Shown here piece after piece: positions 51,515 to 61,319 of a stretch of DNA of 64,000 nucleotides. A program made the position numbers and the translations under genes. The stretch lies in assembly GCF_004115925.1 (NCBI RefSeq), contig NZ_SDDX01000020.1, positions 124,001 through 188,000 of the forward strand, written 5' to 3'. Origin of the DNA: Lelliottia nimipressuralis. Lineage in GTDB: Bacteria; Pseudomonadota; Gammaproteobacteria; Enterobacterales; Enterobacteriaceae. Every line of letters starts with the position of its first letter. The stretch's first letter is position 1. Under the pieces are notes generated by a model. It did no database searches. It saw only the letters and a program-made list of their open reading frames with translations, and was not told the origin of the DNA.

Positions 51515-52614
51515 GCCGGAGAGTCCAGCAGCAGCGTATCAATGGCGCTCAGAACCTGCTGAGGCGTAATGGCCGTAATACAGTCCGACACGCCGCCATC
51601 GCCACAGCCTGCTTTGCCACACGGCTGGCAGGTCATTCCGGCGGTGATGACGCGATAGTTCACGCCCCACGGTGCCCATTTGATCGCCCCTGTCGGGCCG
51701 AAAATCGCCACGGTTGGCGTGCCGACGGCGCTCGCGAGGTGCATCGGCATTGAGTCGACGCCGAAGTAGATCCGCGCATGTTTCATCAGGGCGCCCAGCT
51801 CTTTCAGATTCAGCTGTCCGCTTAAATCAAACACCGGTTGTCTGAGCGCAGCCCGCAGCTCATCCATATAGGCCGACTCCTCTTTCGACGGTGCAGCCGA
51901 GAGTATAATAGGCAGCCCGCGCGAGGCGAGGTTGTCGATGGTGGCCGCCAGCTTTTTGATATCCCAGGCTTTGAACATCCAGCGGGAGGTCGGGTGCACC
52001 AGAATATAGGATTTGCTGGCAAGGCCAAAACCGGCCAGTTTTTCCGCGATTGAGGCTTCCGCCGCGTCGCCTGGCACAAACAGCGTATGTTTATCGTCAT
52101 CGTTTTGCGGGTGAATCCCGATCCGACGCAGGGCGTCGAGGTTCACCTCCACCATGTGACGGCTGTTATCCTGAATCGCCGGATACAGCGTGGTGAAGGA
52201 ATTCACCCAGCGACGACGCGCCAGCCCGCTGCGTTTCTCCGGCTTAAAGCCCACGGAGACGCGCGGTTTCAGACGACGCGCCAGACGCGCGCCGTGCCAG
52301 TGTTCGGTGAGGTTAATCAGCACGTCGTAGTGACGCGCTTTCAGCGTTTTGAGCAGCGCACGGTACAGGCGGAGCTGGGCAAACCACCCCTGCTTGCGCC
52401 AGTTGCGGCCAATGGTATGCACCTGGTCAATGTACGGATGGCTGGTGAGCATCGCCTGGGTGTCGTCATACACCAGGGCATCGACTTCCACGTCCGGCCA
52501 GTTTTTTTTCAATACGGTAAAGACCGGGGAGGTCAGCAGGACGTCACCGTGGTGACGCAGCTTAATGATCAGCACGCGTTTTGGCGGACGCTCCGCTGAG
52601 AAAAAATCAGACAT
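51511..52614 (-). CDS. waaQ: LPS heptosyltransferase III-like (GT9)
   Basis: A 367-residue GT9 enzyme that in relatives adds the branch heptose III to heptose II. The N-terminus KRVLIIKLRHHGDVLLTSPVFTVL and the ADP-heptose site GVDSMPMHLASAVGTPTVAIFGPTGAIKWAPW are characteristic. A cysteine pair near the C-terminus (MTCQPCGKAGCG) is common in WaaQ. It overlaps waaC by eight bases and the WabG-like gene by four. Confidence 0.88.
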   Translation of the reverse strand: MSDFFSAERPPKRVLIIKLRHHGDVLLTSPVFTVLKKNWPDVEVDALVYDDTQAMLTSHPYIDQVHTIGRNWRKQGWFAQLRLYRALLKTLKARHYDVLINLTEHWHGARLARRLKPRVSVGFKPEKRSGLARRRWVNSFTTLYPAIQDNSRHMVEVNLDALRRIGIHPQNDDDKHTLFVPGDAAEASIAEKLAGFGLASKSYILVHPTSRWMFKAWDIKKLAATIDNLASRGLPIILSAAPSKEESAYMDELRAALRQPVFDLSGQLNLKELGALMKHARIYFGVDSMPMHLASAVGTPTVAIFGPTGAIKWAPWGVNYRVITAGMTCQPCGKAGCGDGGVSDCITAITPQQVLSAIDTLLLDSPA

Positions 52615-53593
52615 AGGCTCTCTCTGCTGCCAGCAAAGGCTCTAATTGCGCAAAAACCGCAGCGGCGCTGAGGTCGCTCAGCTGCAATGAATGTTCCGGG
52701 CGGCAGATAGTTTGATTTTTTCCGTAGCCGCCGATAAGGCCCGGATCGGTTGGGCCGTAAAGCGTAATATTAGGTCGATCGAGGGCCGCCGTCAGGTGAC
52801 TTAGCCCTGTATCCACGGAAACCACCGCGGTCGCCCCCGCCAGCTGTTGTGCGACGCCATCGAGTTTCATGCGTGGCAGAACCTCGACGTAATCAAACCC
52901 TTCCGCCAGCCGTTTGGCCCGCGCCTCCTCGTGTGGCGCGCCCCACGGGAGTTTTATCCGCAAGCCTGTGTGGCCGAGCAGCCCGATCAGTTCCCGCCAG
53001 TGAGATTCTGGCCAGTGCTTGTCGTCGCGCGTTGTGGCGTGGAGGAAAATCAGGTAGGGCTGAGCGTCATGGGGCGATCCCGTTAAGAAGTGCTGCGAGA
53101 TAGCGTAATCGCCCTGGATTTCAGGCTTGGCGTAGCCGAGGCTTTTAGCGAACAGCTCGCGCGTGCGCTCAACGGCGTGCTGCTGCTTAGCGATGGCGTG
53201 GCGGCGGTTGTAGAACAGGCTCGCCAGCGGTTCGCGGGCGCTGTGCCAGTCCATACCGTGTTTGACGCCATGCGCCAGGCGCGTTACCAGTGCGGCGCTT
53301 TTAACCAGACCCTGGGCGTCGATGATTGCATCGTAGCGCTGGGCCTGCACCGCCTCGCGAAAGGCTTTGCGTTCAGCTTTAATCGGTGCGGAGAACCAGG
53401 CTTTGCGCCAGCGGCGAATCGCCACCGGGATAACGCGGTCTACCGCCTCGTGCCAGGTGGGGATTTGCGCGAACCCCTCTTCCACCACCCAGTCAAAACG
53501 AATACCGGGGATGGCGCGCATCGCGTCCGTCAGAGACGGCAGCGTGTGCAGGACATCGCCCATAGAAGAGGTTTTCACGATCAAGACCCGCAT
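52607..53593 (-). CDS. waaC: LPS heptosyltransferase I
   Basis: A 328-residue GT9 enzyme that adds the first L,D-heptose to Kdo. MRVLIVKTSSMGDVLHTLPSLTDA, the catalytic region near the start, IDAQGLVKSAALV, and SVDTGLSHLTAALDRPNITLYGPTDPGLIG are visible. It starts three bases after waaF. Confidence 0.96.
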   Translation of the reverse strand: MRVLIVKTSSMGDVLHTLPSLTDAMRAIPGIRFDWVVEEGFAQIPTWHEAVDRVIPVAIRRWRKAWFSAPIKAERKAFREAVQAQRYDAIIDAQGLVKSAALVTRLAHGVKHGMDWHSAREPLASLFYNRRHAIAKQQHAVERTRELFAKSLGYAKPEIQGDYAISQHFLTGSPHDAQPYLIFLHATTRDDKHWPESHWRELIGLLGHTGLRIKLPWGAPHEEARAKRLAEGFDYVEVLPRMKLDGVAQQLAGATAVVSVDTGLSHLTAALDRPNITLYGPTDPGLIGGYGKNQTICRPEHSLQLSDLSAAAVFAQLEPLLAAERAYV

Positions 53594-53596
53594 TCG

Positions 53597-54643
53597 TTAT
53601 CCTTCATCGTTCAACAGCAGATCGTTGAGTTCATCGAGGACACGCTGGGGCGTAATATCGATCAGACTCTGGTGATAGCCTTCTGCCGCATCGCCTTTGC
53701 GGACCTTGTGATAGCCGGTGATCAGGCGAATCACACGCGCTTTATGGGACAGAGGCGGCGTGAAATCCGGGCTGCTTGGGCCGTACAGCGCGACCAGCGG
53801 GCGGTTTAGCGCGGCGGCGACGTGCATCAGCCCCGAATCGTTGGTGACGACCGCTTTACAGGCCGCCAACAGGATAACTGCCTGCTCCAGCTGAGTTTCC
53901 CCTGCCAGATTGCGACACCAGGCCTGCTGTTCGTTACTCAGGGTGGCGAGGATTTCGTTGCCCGCTTCGTGGTCTTTCGCCGAACCGAACAGCACGATCT
54001 GATAGCCTTCGTCGATCAGCTGTTTTGCCAGCTCGGCGTAGTGATAGTGCGGCCAGCGCTTTGCCGGGCCGAATTCTGCCCCAGGGCAGAAGCCGATCAT
54101 CGGGCGTTCCGCCGAAAGGTCAAACGCATTACACGTTTGCGATTTTTCGCCGTCGTGCACCTGCAACTGCGGCCACAGGAGCGGCTGCGGCAGATCTTTC
54201 GCTGTACGCATCACGCCTTTGTCATACGCCAGCGCCACGTAACGCTCGACCATTAACGGCCAGGCCTCTTTATCCAGCACACGGGCATCGTTAAGCAGAC
54301 CGTAGCGCATCTCGCCGCGCCAGCCGGTGCGGTGCGGGACGCCCGCAAAGAAAGGCACGAGGGCAGATTTGAAAGAGTTCGGCAGAACAAACGCGCGGTC
54401 GTAGCGTTTCTCGCGCAGGCTATGCCCGAGCTTGCGACGCTCGCCAATTTCCAACGCCCCGTGGCCGAGCGGCATGGGGATCGCTTCGTTCACTTCCGGC
54501 ATCCGCGACAATAACGGACGGCACCACGCGGGTGCCATCACGTCGATTATCGCCTGGGGATAGCGCGCCTTGAGCGTGCGATAGAGACTTTGCGACATCA
54601 TCATGTCGCCCACCCATGACGGACCAATCACCAGTATTTTCAT
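53597..54643 (-). CDS. waaF: LPS heptosyltransferase II
   Basis: A 348-residue GT9 enzyme that adds heptose II to heptose I. MKILVIGPSWVGDMMMSQSLYRTL, FCPGAEFGPAKRWP and TNDSGLMHVAAALNRPLVALYGPSSPDFTPP are family motifs. Length equals E. coli WaaF. It follows hldD after 105 bp that contain a hairpin-forming repeat. Confidence 0.97.
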   Translation of the reverse strand: MKILVIGPSWVGDMMMSQSLYRTLKARYPQAIIDVMAPAWCRPLLSRMPEVNEAIPMPLGHGALEIGERRKLGHSLREKRYDRAFVLPNSFKSALVPFFAGVPHRTGWRGEMRYGLLNDARVLDKEAWPLMVERYVALAYDKGVMRTAKDLPQPLLWPQLQVHDGEKSQTCNAFDLSAERPMIGFCPGAEFGPAKRWPHYHYAELAKQLIDEGYQIVLFGSAKDHEAGNEILATLSNEQQAWCRNLAGETQLEQAVILLAACKAVVTNDSGLMHVAAALNRPLVALYGPSSPDFTPPLSHKARVIRLITGYHKVRKGDAAEGYHQSLIDITPQRVLDELNDLLLNDEG

Positions 54644-54673
54644 TCACTTCATCCTTCAAACGGTCTCAGCGTT

Positions 54674-54738
54674 GGCTGCCTTCTTCACCTCAGTCACATA
54701 GTTATCCTATGTTCCTGGGGATGCACTCAGATGCAGCC
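54674..54738. repeat. Hairpin-forming intergenic repeat between hldD and waaF
   Basis: Nested inverted repeats: outer GGCTGC (54674-54679) / GCAGCC (54733-54738), inner ACATAG (54696-54701) / CTATGT (54707-54712) extended by CCTCAG-type pairing with CTGGGG. It resembles a dispersed enterobacterial intergenic element (CAGTCACATAG...CTCCTGGGGAT...) that I recall from related genomes; this is from memory. It sits inside the hldD-waaF operon and could affect mRNA processing or polarity. Confidence 0.5.
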
Positions 54739-54748
54739 TTGTTACCGC

Positions 54749-55690
54749 TTAATGTGTTTGTGAATCGCGGTTTAACCAGGCCATATATTCCGTTACGCCT
54801 TCGGCAACGGTCTTGAACGGCTTATCGTAGCCCGCAGCACGCAGATTGGTCAGATCGGCCTGAGTGAACGCCTGGTAACGGCCTTTCAGTTTTTCCGGGA
54901 ACGGAATGTACTCGAGGCTGCCTTTTTTATGGTAGGCCAGCGCCGCGTCAGCTACCGCCTGGAAGGATTCCGCCCGGCCGGTACCCAGGTTGAAGATGCC
55001 GGAGACACCGTTTTCCCAGAACCACAGATTGACTGCCGCCACGTCGCCCACATAGACGAAATCGCGTTTGAAGCCGTCGCTGCCTTCGAACAGTTTCGGG
55101 CTTTCGCCGTTGTTCAGTTGCGTGTTCAGGTGGAACGCCACGCTCGCCATGCTGCCTTTATGGCCTTCACGCGGTCCGTAGACGTTGAAATAGCGGAAGC
55201 CCACGATCTGGGAGTTGGCTTCCGGCAGAACCTGACGCACGTATTCGTCGAACAGGAATTTGGAGTAGCCGTATACGTTCAGCGGCTGTTCGTATTCGCG
55301 TGATTCAATAAAGTCGGAGGTACGGCCGCCGTAGGTCGCCGCAGAAGAGGCGTACAGGAACGGAATTTCACGCTCCAGGCAGTAGTGCAGAACCTCTTTG
55401 GAGTACTGATAGTTGTTATCCATCATGTACTTGCCGTCCCACTCGGTAGTGGAGGAGCAGGCACCTTCGTGGAAGATAGCTTCGATCTCGCCGAACTCTT
55501 CACCTGCCATAATCTGGATAAGGAAATCTTCTTTATCCATGTAGTCGGCGATATTCAGATCGACCAGGTTCACGAACTTGGTGCCGTCTTTCAGGTTGTC
55601 CACGACCAGAATGTCGGTGATGCCTTTGTCATTGAGGGCCTTGATAATATTGCTGCCAATAAAGCCCGCGCCGCCGGTAACGATGATCAT
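54749..55690 (-). CDS. hldD: ADP-glyceromanno-heptose 6-epimerase
   Basis: A 313-residue SDR-family epimerase that makes ADP-L-glycero-D-manno-heptose, the donor for WaaC, WaaF and WaaQ. The Rossmann GGAGFIGSN at the N-terminus and YGYSK (catalytic Tyr/Lys) are visible. The start at 55690 (MIIVTGG) matches E. coli RfaD. It begins the heptose operon and is divergent from kbl, with ~215 bp between the start codons. Confidence 0.98.
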   Translation of the reverse strand: MIIVTGGAGFIGSNIIKALNDKGITDILVVDNLKDGTKFVNLVDLNIADYMDKEDFLIQIMAGEEFGEIEAIFHEGACSSTTEWDGKYMMDNNYQYSKEVLHYCLEREIPFLYASSAATYGGRTSDFIESREYEQPLNVYGYSKFLFDEYVRQVLPEANSQIVGFRYFNVYGPREGHKGSMASVAFHLNTQLNNGESPKLFEGSDGFKRDFVYVGDVAAVNLWFWENGVSGIFNLGTGRAESFQAVADAALAYHKKGSLEYIPFPEKLKGRYQAFTQADLTNLRAAGYDKPFKTVAEGVTEYMAWLNRDSQTH

Positions 55691-55905
55691 AACGGTAACC
55701 TTTGTAGTGTGGAGTTCGGGGCCAGTCCCGAACACTAATATTCATATCATATCATTAGTATGGCGCCCCTTCAGCCATTCACCGATATGCAGCAGGGGTA
55801 CACGTGATTTATGCTGCAAAAACGATAACTGATGATGCGTCATCTCGTATCGACGTATAGGTTTGGGTAATATGTGCCGAAATTTGCCGAGTCTGGAGAA
55901 TTGCA

Positions 55906-57102
55906 ATGCGTGGTGATTTTTACAAACAGTTAAACAACGACCTGGAGACCGCCCGCGCGGAAGGGTTGTTCAAAGAAGAACGTATTATCACTTCTGCGCA
56001 GCAGGCGGATATCACCGTCGCTGACGGCAGCAAGGTGATCAACTTTTGCGCGAACAACTACTTAGGTCTTGCGAATCACCCTGAGCTGATTGCCGCTGCC
56101 AAAAACGGCATGGACACCCACGGTTTTGGTATGGCCTCCGTGCGCTTTATCTGTGGCACGCAGGACAGCCACAAACAGCTTGAGAGCAAGCTGGCGGCGT
56201 TCCTCGGGATGGAAGATGCAATTCTCTACTCTTCCTGCTTCGACGCCAACGGCGGTCTGTTTGAGACCCTGCTGGGTGCGGAAGACGCGATTATCTCTGA
56301 TGCCCTGAACCATGCTTCGATTATCGACGGCGTGCGTCTGTGTAAAGCGAAGCGTTTCCGCTATGCCAACAACGACATGCAGGAGCTGGAAGCGCGTCTG
56401 AAAGAGGCGCGTGAAGCCGGTGCGCGTCACGTACTGATCGCCACCGACGGCGTGTTCTCCATGGACGGCGTTATCGCCAACCTGAAAGGCGTGTGCGACC
56501 TGGCAGACAAATACGATGCGCTGGTGATGGTCGATGACTCACACGCGGTCGGTTTTGTCGGTGAAAACGGTCGCGGTTCCCACGAATATTGTGACGTGAT
56601 GGGTCGCGTGGACATCATCACCGGTACGCTGGGCAAAGCGCTCGGCGGCGCGTCCGGCGGCTATACCGCAGCGCGCAAGGAAGTGGTCGAATGGTTGCGC
56701 CAGCGCTCCCGTCCGTATCTGTTCTCTAACTCTCTGGCACCGGCGATTGTCTCTGCCTCCATTAAAGTGCTGGAGATGGTTGAGTCGGGCGCTGAGCTGC
56801 GCGATCGCCTGTGGTCTAACGCGCGTCTGTTCCGCGAAAAAATGACCGCTGCAGGCTTTACGCTGGCAGGTGCCGACCACGCGATTATCCCGGTGATGTT
56901 AGGTGACGCGGTTGTGGCGCAAAACTTTGCACGCGAGTTGCAAAAAGAGGGGATTTACGTCACTGGGTTCTTCTTCCCGGTGGTGCCAAAAGGTCAGGCG
57001 CGTATCCGCACCCAGATGTCTGCGGCGCACTCACCTGAGCAAATCGAGCGTGCGGTGGCAGCCTTTACCCGCATCGGCAAACAACTGGGCGTGATTGCCT
57101 GA
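55906..57102 (+). CDS. kbl: 2-amino-3-ketobutyrate CoA ligase (glycine C-acetyltransferase)
   Basis: A 398-residue PLP enzyme that cleaves 2-amino-3-ketobutyrate with CoA to glycine and acetyl-CoA, the second step of threonine breakdown. The PLP-binding lysine lies in [14 protein letters not shown] (near 244). Length equals E. coli Kbl. It is in an operon with tdh (9-bp gap). Confidence 0.98.
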   Translation: MRGDFYKQLNNDLETARAEGLFKEERIITSAQQADITVADGSKVINFCANNYLGLANHPELIAAAKNGMDTHGFGMASVRFICGTQDSHKQLESKLAAFLGMEDAILYSSCFDANGGLFETLLGAEDAIISDALNHASIIDGVRLCKAKRFRYANNDMQELEARLKEAREAGARHVLIATDGVFSMDGVIANLKGVCDLADKYDALVMVDDSHAVGFVGENGRGSHEYCDVMGRVDIITGTLGKALGGASGGYTAARKEVVEWLRQRSRPYLFSNSLAPAIVSASIKVLEMVESGAELRDRLWSNARLFREKMTAAGFTLAGADHAIIPVMLGDAVVAQNFARELQKEGIYVTGFFFPVVPKGQARIRTQMSAAHSPEQIERAVAAFTRIGKQLGVIA

Positions 57103-57111
57103 GGACGTGTG

Positions 57112-58137
57112 ATGAAAGCGTTATCCAAACTGAAAGCGGAAGAAGGGATTTGGATGACCGACGTGCCGGAGCCGGAAGTCGGTCATAACGATCTGCTGAT
57201 CAAAATTCGTAAAACCGCCATTTGCGGTACTGACGTTCACATCTACAACTGGGATCAGTGGTCGCAAAAAACCATTCCGGTTCCGATGGTGGTTGGTCAT
57301 GAATACGTCGGCGAAGTGGTCGGTATCGGCCAGGAAGTGAAGGGGTTCAAAATCGGCGATCGCGTCTCCGGTGAAGGCCATATCACCTGCGGTCACTGCC
57401 GTAACTGTCGCGGTGGACGCACCCATCTGTGCCGCAACACCGTAGGTGTAGGCGTTAACCGTCCGGGCTGTTTCGCTGAATATCTGGTGATCCCGGCGTT
57501 TAATGCTTTCAAAATTCCGGACAACATCTCTGACGACCTGGCTTCGATCTTCGACCCGTTCGGCAACGCGGTTCACACAGCGCTGTCGTTTGATTTAGTG
57601 GGCGAGGATGTGCTGGTCTCAGGCGCAGGCCCAATTGGCATTATGGCCGCAGCGGTGGCGAAACACGTGGGTGCGCGTAACGTCGTGATCACCGATGTGA
57701 ACGAATACCGCCTGTCTCTGGCGCGCAAAATGGGCGTGACTCGCGCAGTGGATGTCTCGAAAAAGAACCTGAGCGACGTGATGACCGAGCTTGGCATGAC
57801 CGAAGGCTTCGATGTGGGACTGGAGATGTCCGGCGCACCGCCTGCGTTCCGCACTATGCTCGATACCATGAACCACGGTGGCCGTATCGCGATGCTGGGT
57901 ATTCCGCCATCAGATATGTCTATCGACTGGAACAAAGTCATCTTTAAAGGGCTGTTCATCAAAGGCATTTATGGCCGTGAGATGTTTGAAACCTGGTACA
58001 AAATGGCTGCGCTGATCCAGTCCGGTCTGGACCTGACGCCAATCATTACGCACCATTTCGGCATCGATGATTTCCAGAAAGGTTTCGATGCGATGCGCTC
58101 GGGCCAGTCCGGGAAAGTGATCCTGAGCTGGGATTAA
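57112..58137 (+). CDS. tdh: L-threonine 3-dehydrogenase
   Basis: A 341-residue zinc alcohol-dehydrogenase-type enzyme that oxidises threonine to 2-amino-3-ketobutyrate. Catalytic zinc ligands C38 (CGTDVH) and H63-E64 (GHE) and a structural zinc cluster C-x2-C-x2-C...C ([17 protein letters not shown]) are present, with Rossmann GAGPIG. ATG 57112 follows GAGG at seven bases and is preferred over the GTG one codon upstream. Confidence 0.98.
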   Translation: MKALSKLKAEEGIWMTDVPEPEVGHNDLLIKIRKTAICGTDVHIYNWDQWSQKTIPVPMVVGHEYVGEVVGIGQEVKGFKIGDRVSGEGHITCGHCRNCRGGRTHLCRNTVGVGVNRPGCFAEYLVIPAFNAFKIPDNISDDLASIFDPFGNAVHTALSFDLVGEDVLVSGAGPIGIMAAAVAKHVGARNVVITDVNEYRLSLARKMGVTRAVDVSKKNLSDVMTELGMTEGFDVGLEMSGAPPAFRTMLDTMNHGGRIAMLGIPPSDMSIDWNKVIFKGLFIKGIYGREMFETWYKMAALIQSGLDLTPIITHHFGIDDFQKGFDAMRSGQSGKVILSWD

Positions 58138-58142
58138 CCATG

Positions 58143-58168
58143 AAAGCGCCTGCGGGCGCTTTTTTTTT
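58143..58168 (+). terminator. Terminator after tdh
   Basis: AGCGCC / GGCGCT with a 4-base loop is followed by nine Ts, six bases after the tdh stop. The next ~105 bp before the GT2 gene is AT-rich and holds no gene. Confidence 0.9.
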
Positions 58169-58280
58169 CGACTCTTTCACACTTCTTGTATCCGCAATCA
58201 GATTATTTCGATTTTTACTTCGCTTTTTTAACCACACGCTTATAAAGTTTGTTTAGGTTTCATTTACTTTTACAGTGCCT

Positions 58281-59081
58281 ATGTTCAAGCTTACCGTTTG
58301 TTTATTGACCTGTAACTCAGCGCGTCTGCTGCGTGAAGTCCTGCCACCGCTGCTCACCGTGGCGGATGAATTCGTCGTGGTTGATTCCGGGAGTACGGAT
58401 GCCACGCTGGAAATCTGCCGTGAATACGGCCTTACCACCCACTACCACTCCTATGCAATGCACGGTGCGCAGATGAATCATGCGATTGATCTGGCGACAA
58501 ACGACTGGGTGCTGTGCATGGACAGCGATGAGATCCTCGACGCTGAGCTGGTTGATTTCATTCTGGCGCTCAAAGCGGGCGATGACCCTGCCGCTGATCA
58601 GGCCTGGCGTATTCCGCGCTACTGGCATGTGCTGGGTGAAGAGGTCCGGACCATTTATCCCGTCTCTTCACCAGACTTCCCGGTGCGTCTGTTCAATCGT
58701 ACACATGCCCGGTTTAATCACCGTCCGGTCGATGACAAAGTGGAAGGCGCGCTTAAGGCAATCAAAATGCCGGGCCGGGTTCGTCATGACACGTTTTACA
58801 CTCTTCATGAAGTGTTCAATAAGCTGAATAGCTACACGTCCCGGCTGGTGAAATATCAGAACGTGCGGCCTTCTATCGTGCGCGGTGTGGTCAGCGGTAT
58901 TGGCGCGTTCTTTAAATGGTATCTGCTGAGCGGCGCATGGCGGCAGGGAAAAGTGGGGATCGTGACGGGGTTGTATGCCATTTCGTACAGCTTCCTGAAA
59001 TATTTCAAAGCCTGGTATCAGCACCAGGATCAAAAAGAGTCCGTGGCGAAAAAGCCAGCGGACTCTCATCTCACAGAATAA
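58281..59081 (+). CDS. Family 2 glycosyltransferase at the waaH (yibD) position
   Basis: A 266-residue GT2 enzyme: LTVCLLTCNSARLLREVLPPL, VVDSGSTDATLEICREYG and MDSDEILDAEL (DXD-like) mark the GT-A fold; the C-terminal ~90 residues are amphipathic and basic. It resembles the WaaE/KdtX group rather than E. coli WaaH (about 344 residues), which sits at this place in K-12. ATG 58281 is chosen over an upstream GTG; neither has a good ribosome binding site, so translation may be weak or regulated. Its stop directly abuts the yibQ stop. A core-LPS modifying role is inferred from family and location. Confidence 0.8.
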   Translation: MFKLTVCLLTCNSARLLREVLPPLLTVADEFVVVDSGSTDATLEICREYGLTTHYHSYAMHGAQMNHAIDLATNDWVLCMDSDEILDAELVDFILALKAGDDPAADQAWRIPRYWHVLGEEVRTIYPVSSPDFPVRLFNRTHARFNHRPVDDKVEGALKAIKMPGRVRHDTFYTLHEVFNKLNSYTSRLVKYQNVRPSIVRGVVSGIGAFFKWYLLSGAWRQGKVGIVTGLYAISYSFLKYFKAWYQHQDQKESVAKKPADSHLTE

Positions 59082-60023
59082 TTACGCTTTCTTACCCCAG
59101 CCCTGCCACTGGTGCTGGAAGTAAGTCACCAGCGAGCTTTGGCTGACGCTCTCACCTATCACTGTGAAGAATCGGGTCGCATAGACCGGCTCAGGCGGCT
59201 GTTTCGGTTTGCAAATCTGTACGCCACGGAATGGATTTTTAGGCTCCGTGCGTGGCTTGCTGCCTGGCGTGGAAGTGTCTGGCCGTGACGTATCAACCTG
59301 CGGTTCGTTCAGCAGACTGCTTGGGCGGACCAGCGTGATGTCTGAGGGCAGCGTCGGCAGCATTTGCTGCAAGACACGCACCGTGGACGGGTGCGGGTGA
59401 CCAATGGCGATCGCGGAGCCCGTGCGGCGAGCCAACTGGACGGCGCGATTAAACTGGAAGCGAATATCGGCTTCGTTCTGGGTGTCATCAAGAAACACTT
59501 TGCGCTTAATCACTTTCACGCCCGTGCCCTGCGCGGCGCGCATAGACTGGCTATTGCCGATGGTCATACTGTCGAGAAAATAGAGGTTGTAGCGCTCCAG
59601 TGCTTGCATCACTTTCTGCATCCCGAACAGGCTCGAGGTCATGGCGCTGCCCATGTGGTTATTCAGCCCGACCGCAAACGGCACTTTGCCGTAGGCGTCG
59701 CGGATGATGCGCTCGATCTCGTCGCTGCTCATCTCCGGACGGAGGGTGTCTTTTTCCAGCGGTTGTTTGCTCAGCGGCGCCATTGGCAGGTGGATGAGCA
59801 CTTCATGCCCGCTGTTGTGGGCTTTGGTCGCCATTTCACGCGCGTGCGGTGCATTCGGTAAGACGGCGACGGAGATGGCCGACGGCATCGCCAGCACCTG
59901 ATTCTCGTTGTGCGGACGATAGCCAAAGTCATCAATGACGATGGCTAATTTGCCTGCGTAAACCGGTGAAGCTAGCGCCAGTGCACTGACGACGGAGAGA
60001 ACAATACGACGAAATTGAAGCAA
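59082..60023 (-). CDS. yibQ: Divergent polysaccharide deacetylase family protein YibQ
   Basis: A 313-residue secreted protein: an N-terminal signal peptide ending ALASPVYA (residues ~1-23), then a divergent polysaccharide deacetylase domain (AIVIDDFGYRPHNE ... VLIHLPMAP ... GLNNHMGSAMT ... IAIGHPHPSTV). Several NodB-like aspartate and histidine residues are kept. Substrate is unknown. It starts three bases after envC, in the gpmI-envC-yibQ order. The C-terminal 70 residues are proline- and lysine-rich. Confidence 0.93.
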   Translation of the reverse strand: MLQFRRIVLSVVSALALASPVYAGKLAIVIDDFGYRPHNENQVLAMPSAISVAVLPNAPHAREMATKAHNSGHEVLIHLPMAPLSKQPLEKDTLRPEMSSDEIERIIRDAYGKVPFAVGLNNHMGSAMTSSLFGMQKVMQALERYNLYFLDSMTIGNSQSMRAAQGTGVKVIKRKVFLDDTQNEADIRFQFNRAVQLARRTGSAIAIGHPHPSTVRVLQQMLPTLPSDITLVRPSSLLNEPQVDTSRPDTSTPGSKPRTEPKNPFRGVQICKPKQPPEPVYATRFFTVIGESVSQSSLVTYFQHQWQGWGKKA

Positions 60024-60026
60024 AAC

Positions 60027-61310
60027 TTATCTTCCCAACCACGGCTGTGGATTGACCGCCTGACCCTGGCGACGAATTTCGAAATAGAGTGACGGGCGGC
60101 CCTGACCGCCACTGCTGCCCACAAGGGCGATGGGTTGTCCTGCACGGACCTGAGTGCCGACGCTGACCAGCGCGCTTTGGTTGTAGCCGTAAAGACTCAT
60201 GTCGCCTTTCCCGTGCTCAACCACCACCACCAGACCATAGCCTTGCAGCCAGTCGGCGAGGATCACGCGGCCATCGGCGATCGCTTTGACTTCGCTCCCT
60301 TCCGACGCGCCAATCACGATACCCTTCCAACGTAGCTCACCCTGCAGCTGTTCGCCATAGCGATGCAAAATAGAGCCGCGCACGGGCCAGTAGGCTTGTC
60401 CGCGTGGGGCGCCTAATCCGCCGGTACGTGAGATAAGCGAGCGCTCGCTTTCCGTTGGCTTGTAGGTCGAGCCTTTGCGGGAGGCTTCCTGTTGACGGTC
60501 TTTCACGGCTTGCGCTTCGCGGGCCTCTTTCTCGGCGCGTGCCCGGGCGGCGGCTTCTGCGCGAGCAATACTGTTGCGCAGTTTTGTTTCGTTGGCGCGC
60601 ATTTCACCCAGCTGCGCCTGGCCTTCCTGAATGGAAGATTCCAGCCCGGAGAGGGTTTTCTTACGTTCGTTCCGCGCCTGCTCCAGCTTCGCCTGCTGCG
60701 CCTGCTGATCGTAAAGCAGGGTCTGCTGCTGACTTTGCTTCTCTTCCAGCTCGGCTTTCTGCGAGGTGACCTCTTCGCGCGTCTGTTTAAGCTGCGCGAT
60801 GGTCTCCTGACGTGCCTGGTTCAGATAGCCGAAATAGGCCTGCAGGCGCTGCCCGCGCTGGCTCTCTTCCCCGCTGAGGATCAGCTGAATGCCGGTGTGC
60901 TCGCCCTGACGAAACGCAGCGTCGAGCTGTGCTGCAAGGTTACGTTCCTGAGTGGCTCGCTGGAGTTCCAGTTTGGCAATCGACGCATTCATCTCATCGA
61001 TTTGCTTGTTCAGCACGGAAAGGGTGTTCTGTGTTTCGCGCAGTTTGCGCGCGGCGGCGGAGATCGCTTCCTCCTGCTGCTTTAACTGTGCAAGCAGTGA
61101 GGCGCGTTGCTGTTGCTGCTGGCGTACCGCGCGCTCTTTGGCGGCGATATCGGCCTGAATAGATTTGAGCTGATCGCGATCGTCAGCGTGGGCGGATGCG
61201 GCGCACAGCAATACGCCAGCGCTGAGTGCGCTGGCGTAAAGCAGAGGCCTGACTGATAACCGTAACGGCTTCACGACCCATGTGATTGAAAAAATCGCCT
61301 TTCCCCTCAT
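60027..61310 (-). CDS. envC: Murein hydrolase activator EnvC
   Basis: A periplasmic activator of amidases AmiA and AmiB at the division site. A signal peptide (...LLYASALSAGVLLCAASAHA) is followed by a long coiled coil (~45-270) and a C-terminal degenerate LytM domain (HRYGEQLQGELRWKGIVIGA ... VVVEHGKGDMSLYGYN) that lacks catalytic zinc ligands, as in E. coli. The start is uncertain: where E. coli has ATG (before ACAAGGGCCGTG) this sequence has ATC, so the only in-frame ATG is 61310, ten bases after the gpmI stop and without a clear ribosome binding site; a GTG at 61274 is another option. Confidence 0.9.
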   Translation of the reverse strand: MRGKAIFSITWVVKPLRLSVRPLLYASALSAGVLLCAASAHADDRDQLKSIQADIAAKERAVRQQQQQRASLLAQLKQQEEAISAAARKLRETQNTLSVLNKQIDEMNASIAKLELQRATQERNLAAQLDAAFRQGEHTGIQLILSGEESQRGQRLQAYFGYLNQARQETIAQLKQTREEVTSQKAELEEKQSQQQTLLYDQQAQQAKLEQARNERKKTLSGLESSIQEGQAQLGEMRANETKLRNSIARAEAAARARAEKEAREAQAVKDRQQEASRKGSTYKPTESERSLISRTGGLGAPRGQAYWPVRGSILHRYGEQLQGELRWKGIVIGASEGSEVKAIADGRVILADWLQGYGLVVVVEHGKGDMSLYGYNQSALVSVGTQVRAGQPIALVGSSGGQGRPSLYFEIRRQGQAVNPQPWLGR

Positions 61311-61319
61311 GGGGAGGGA

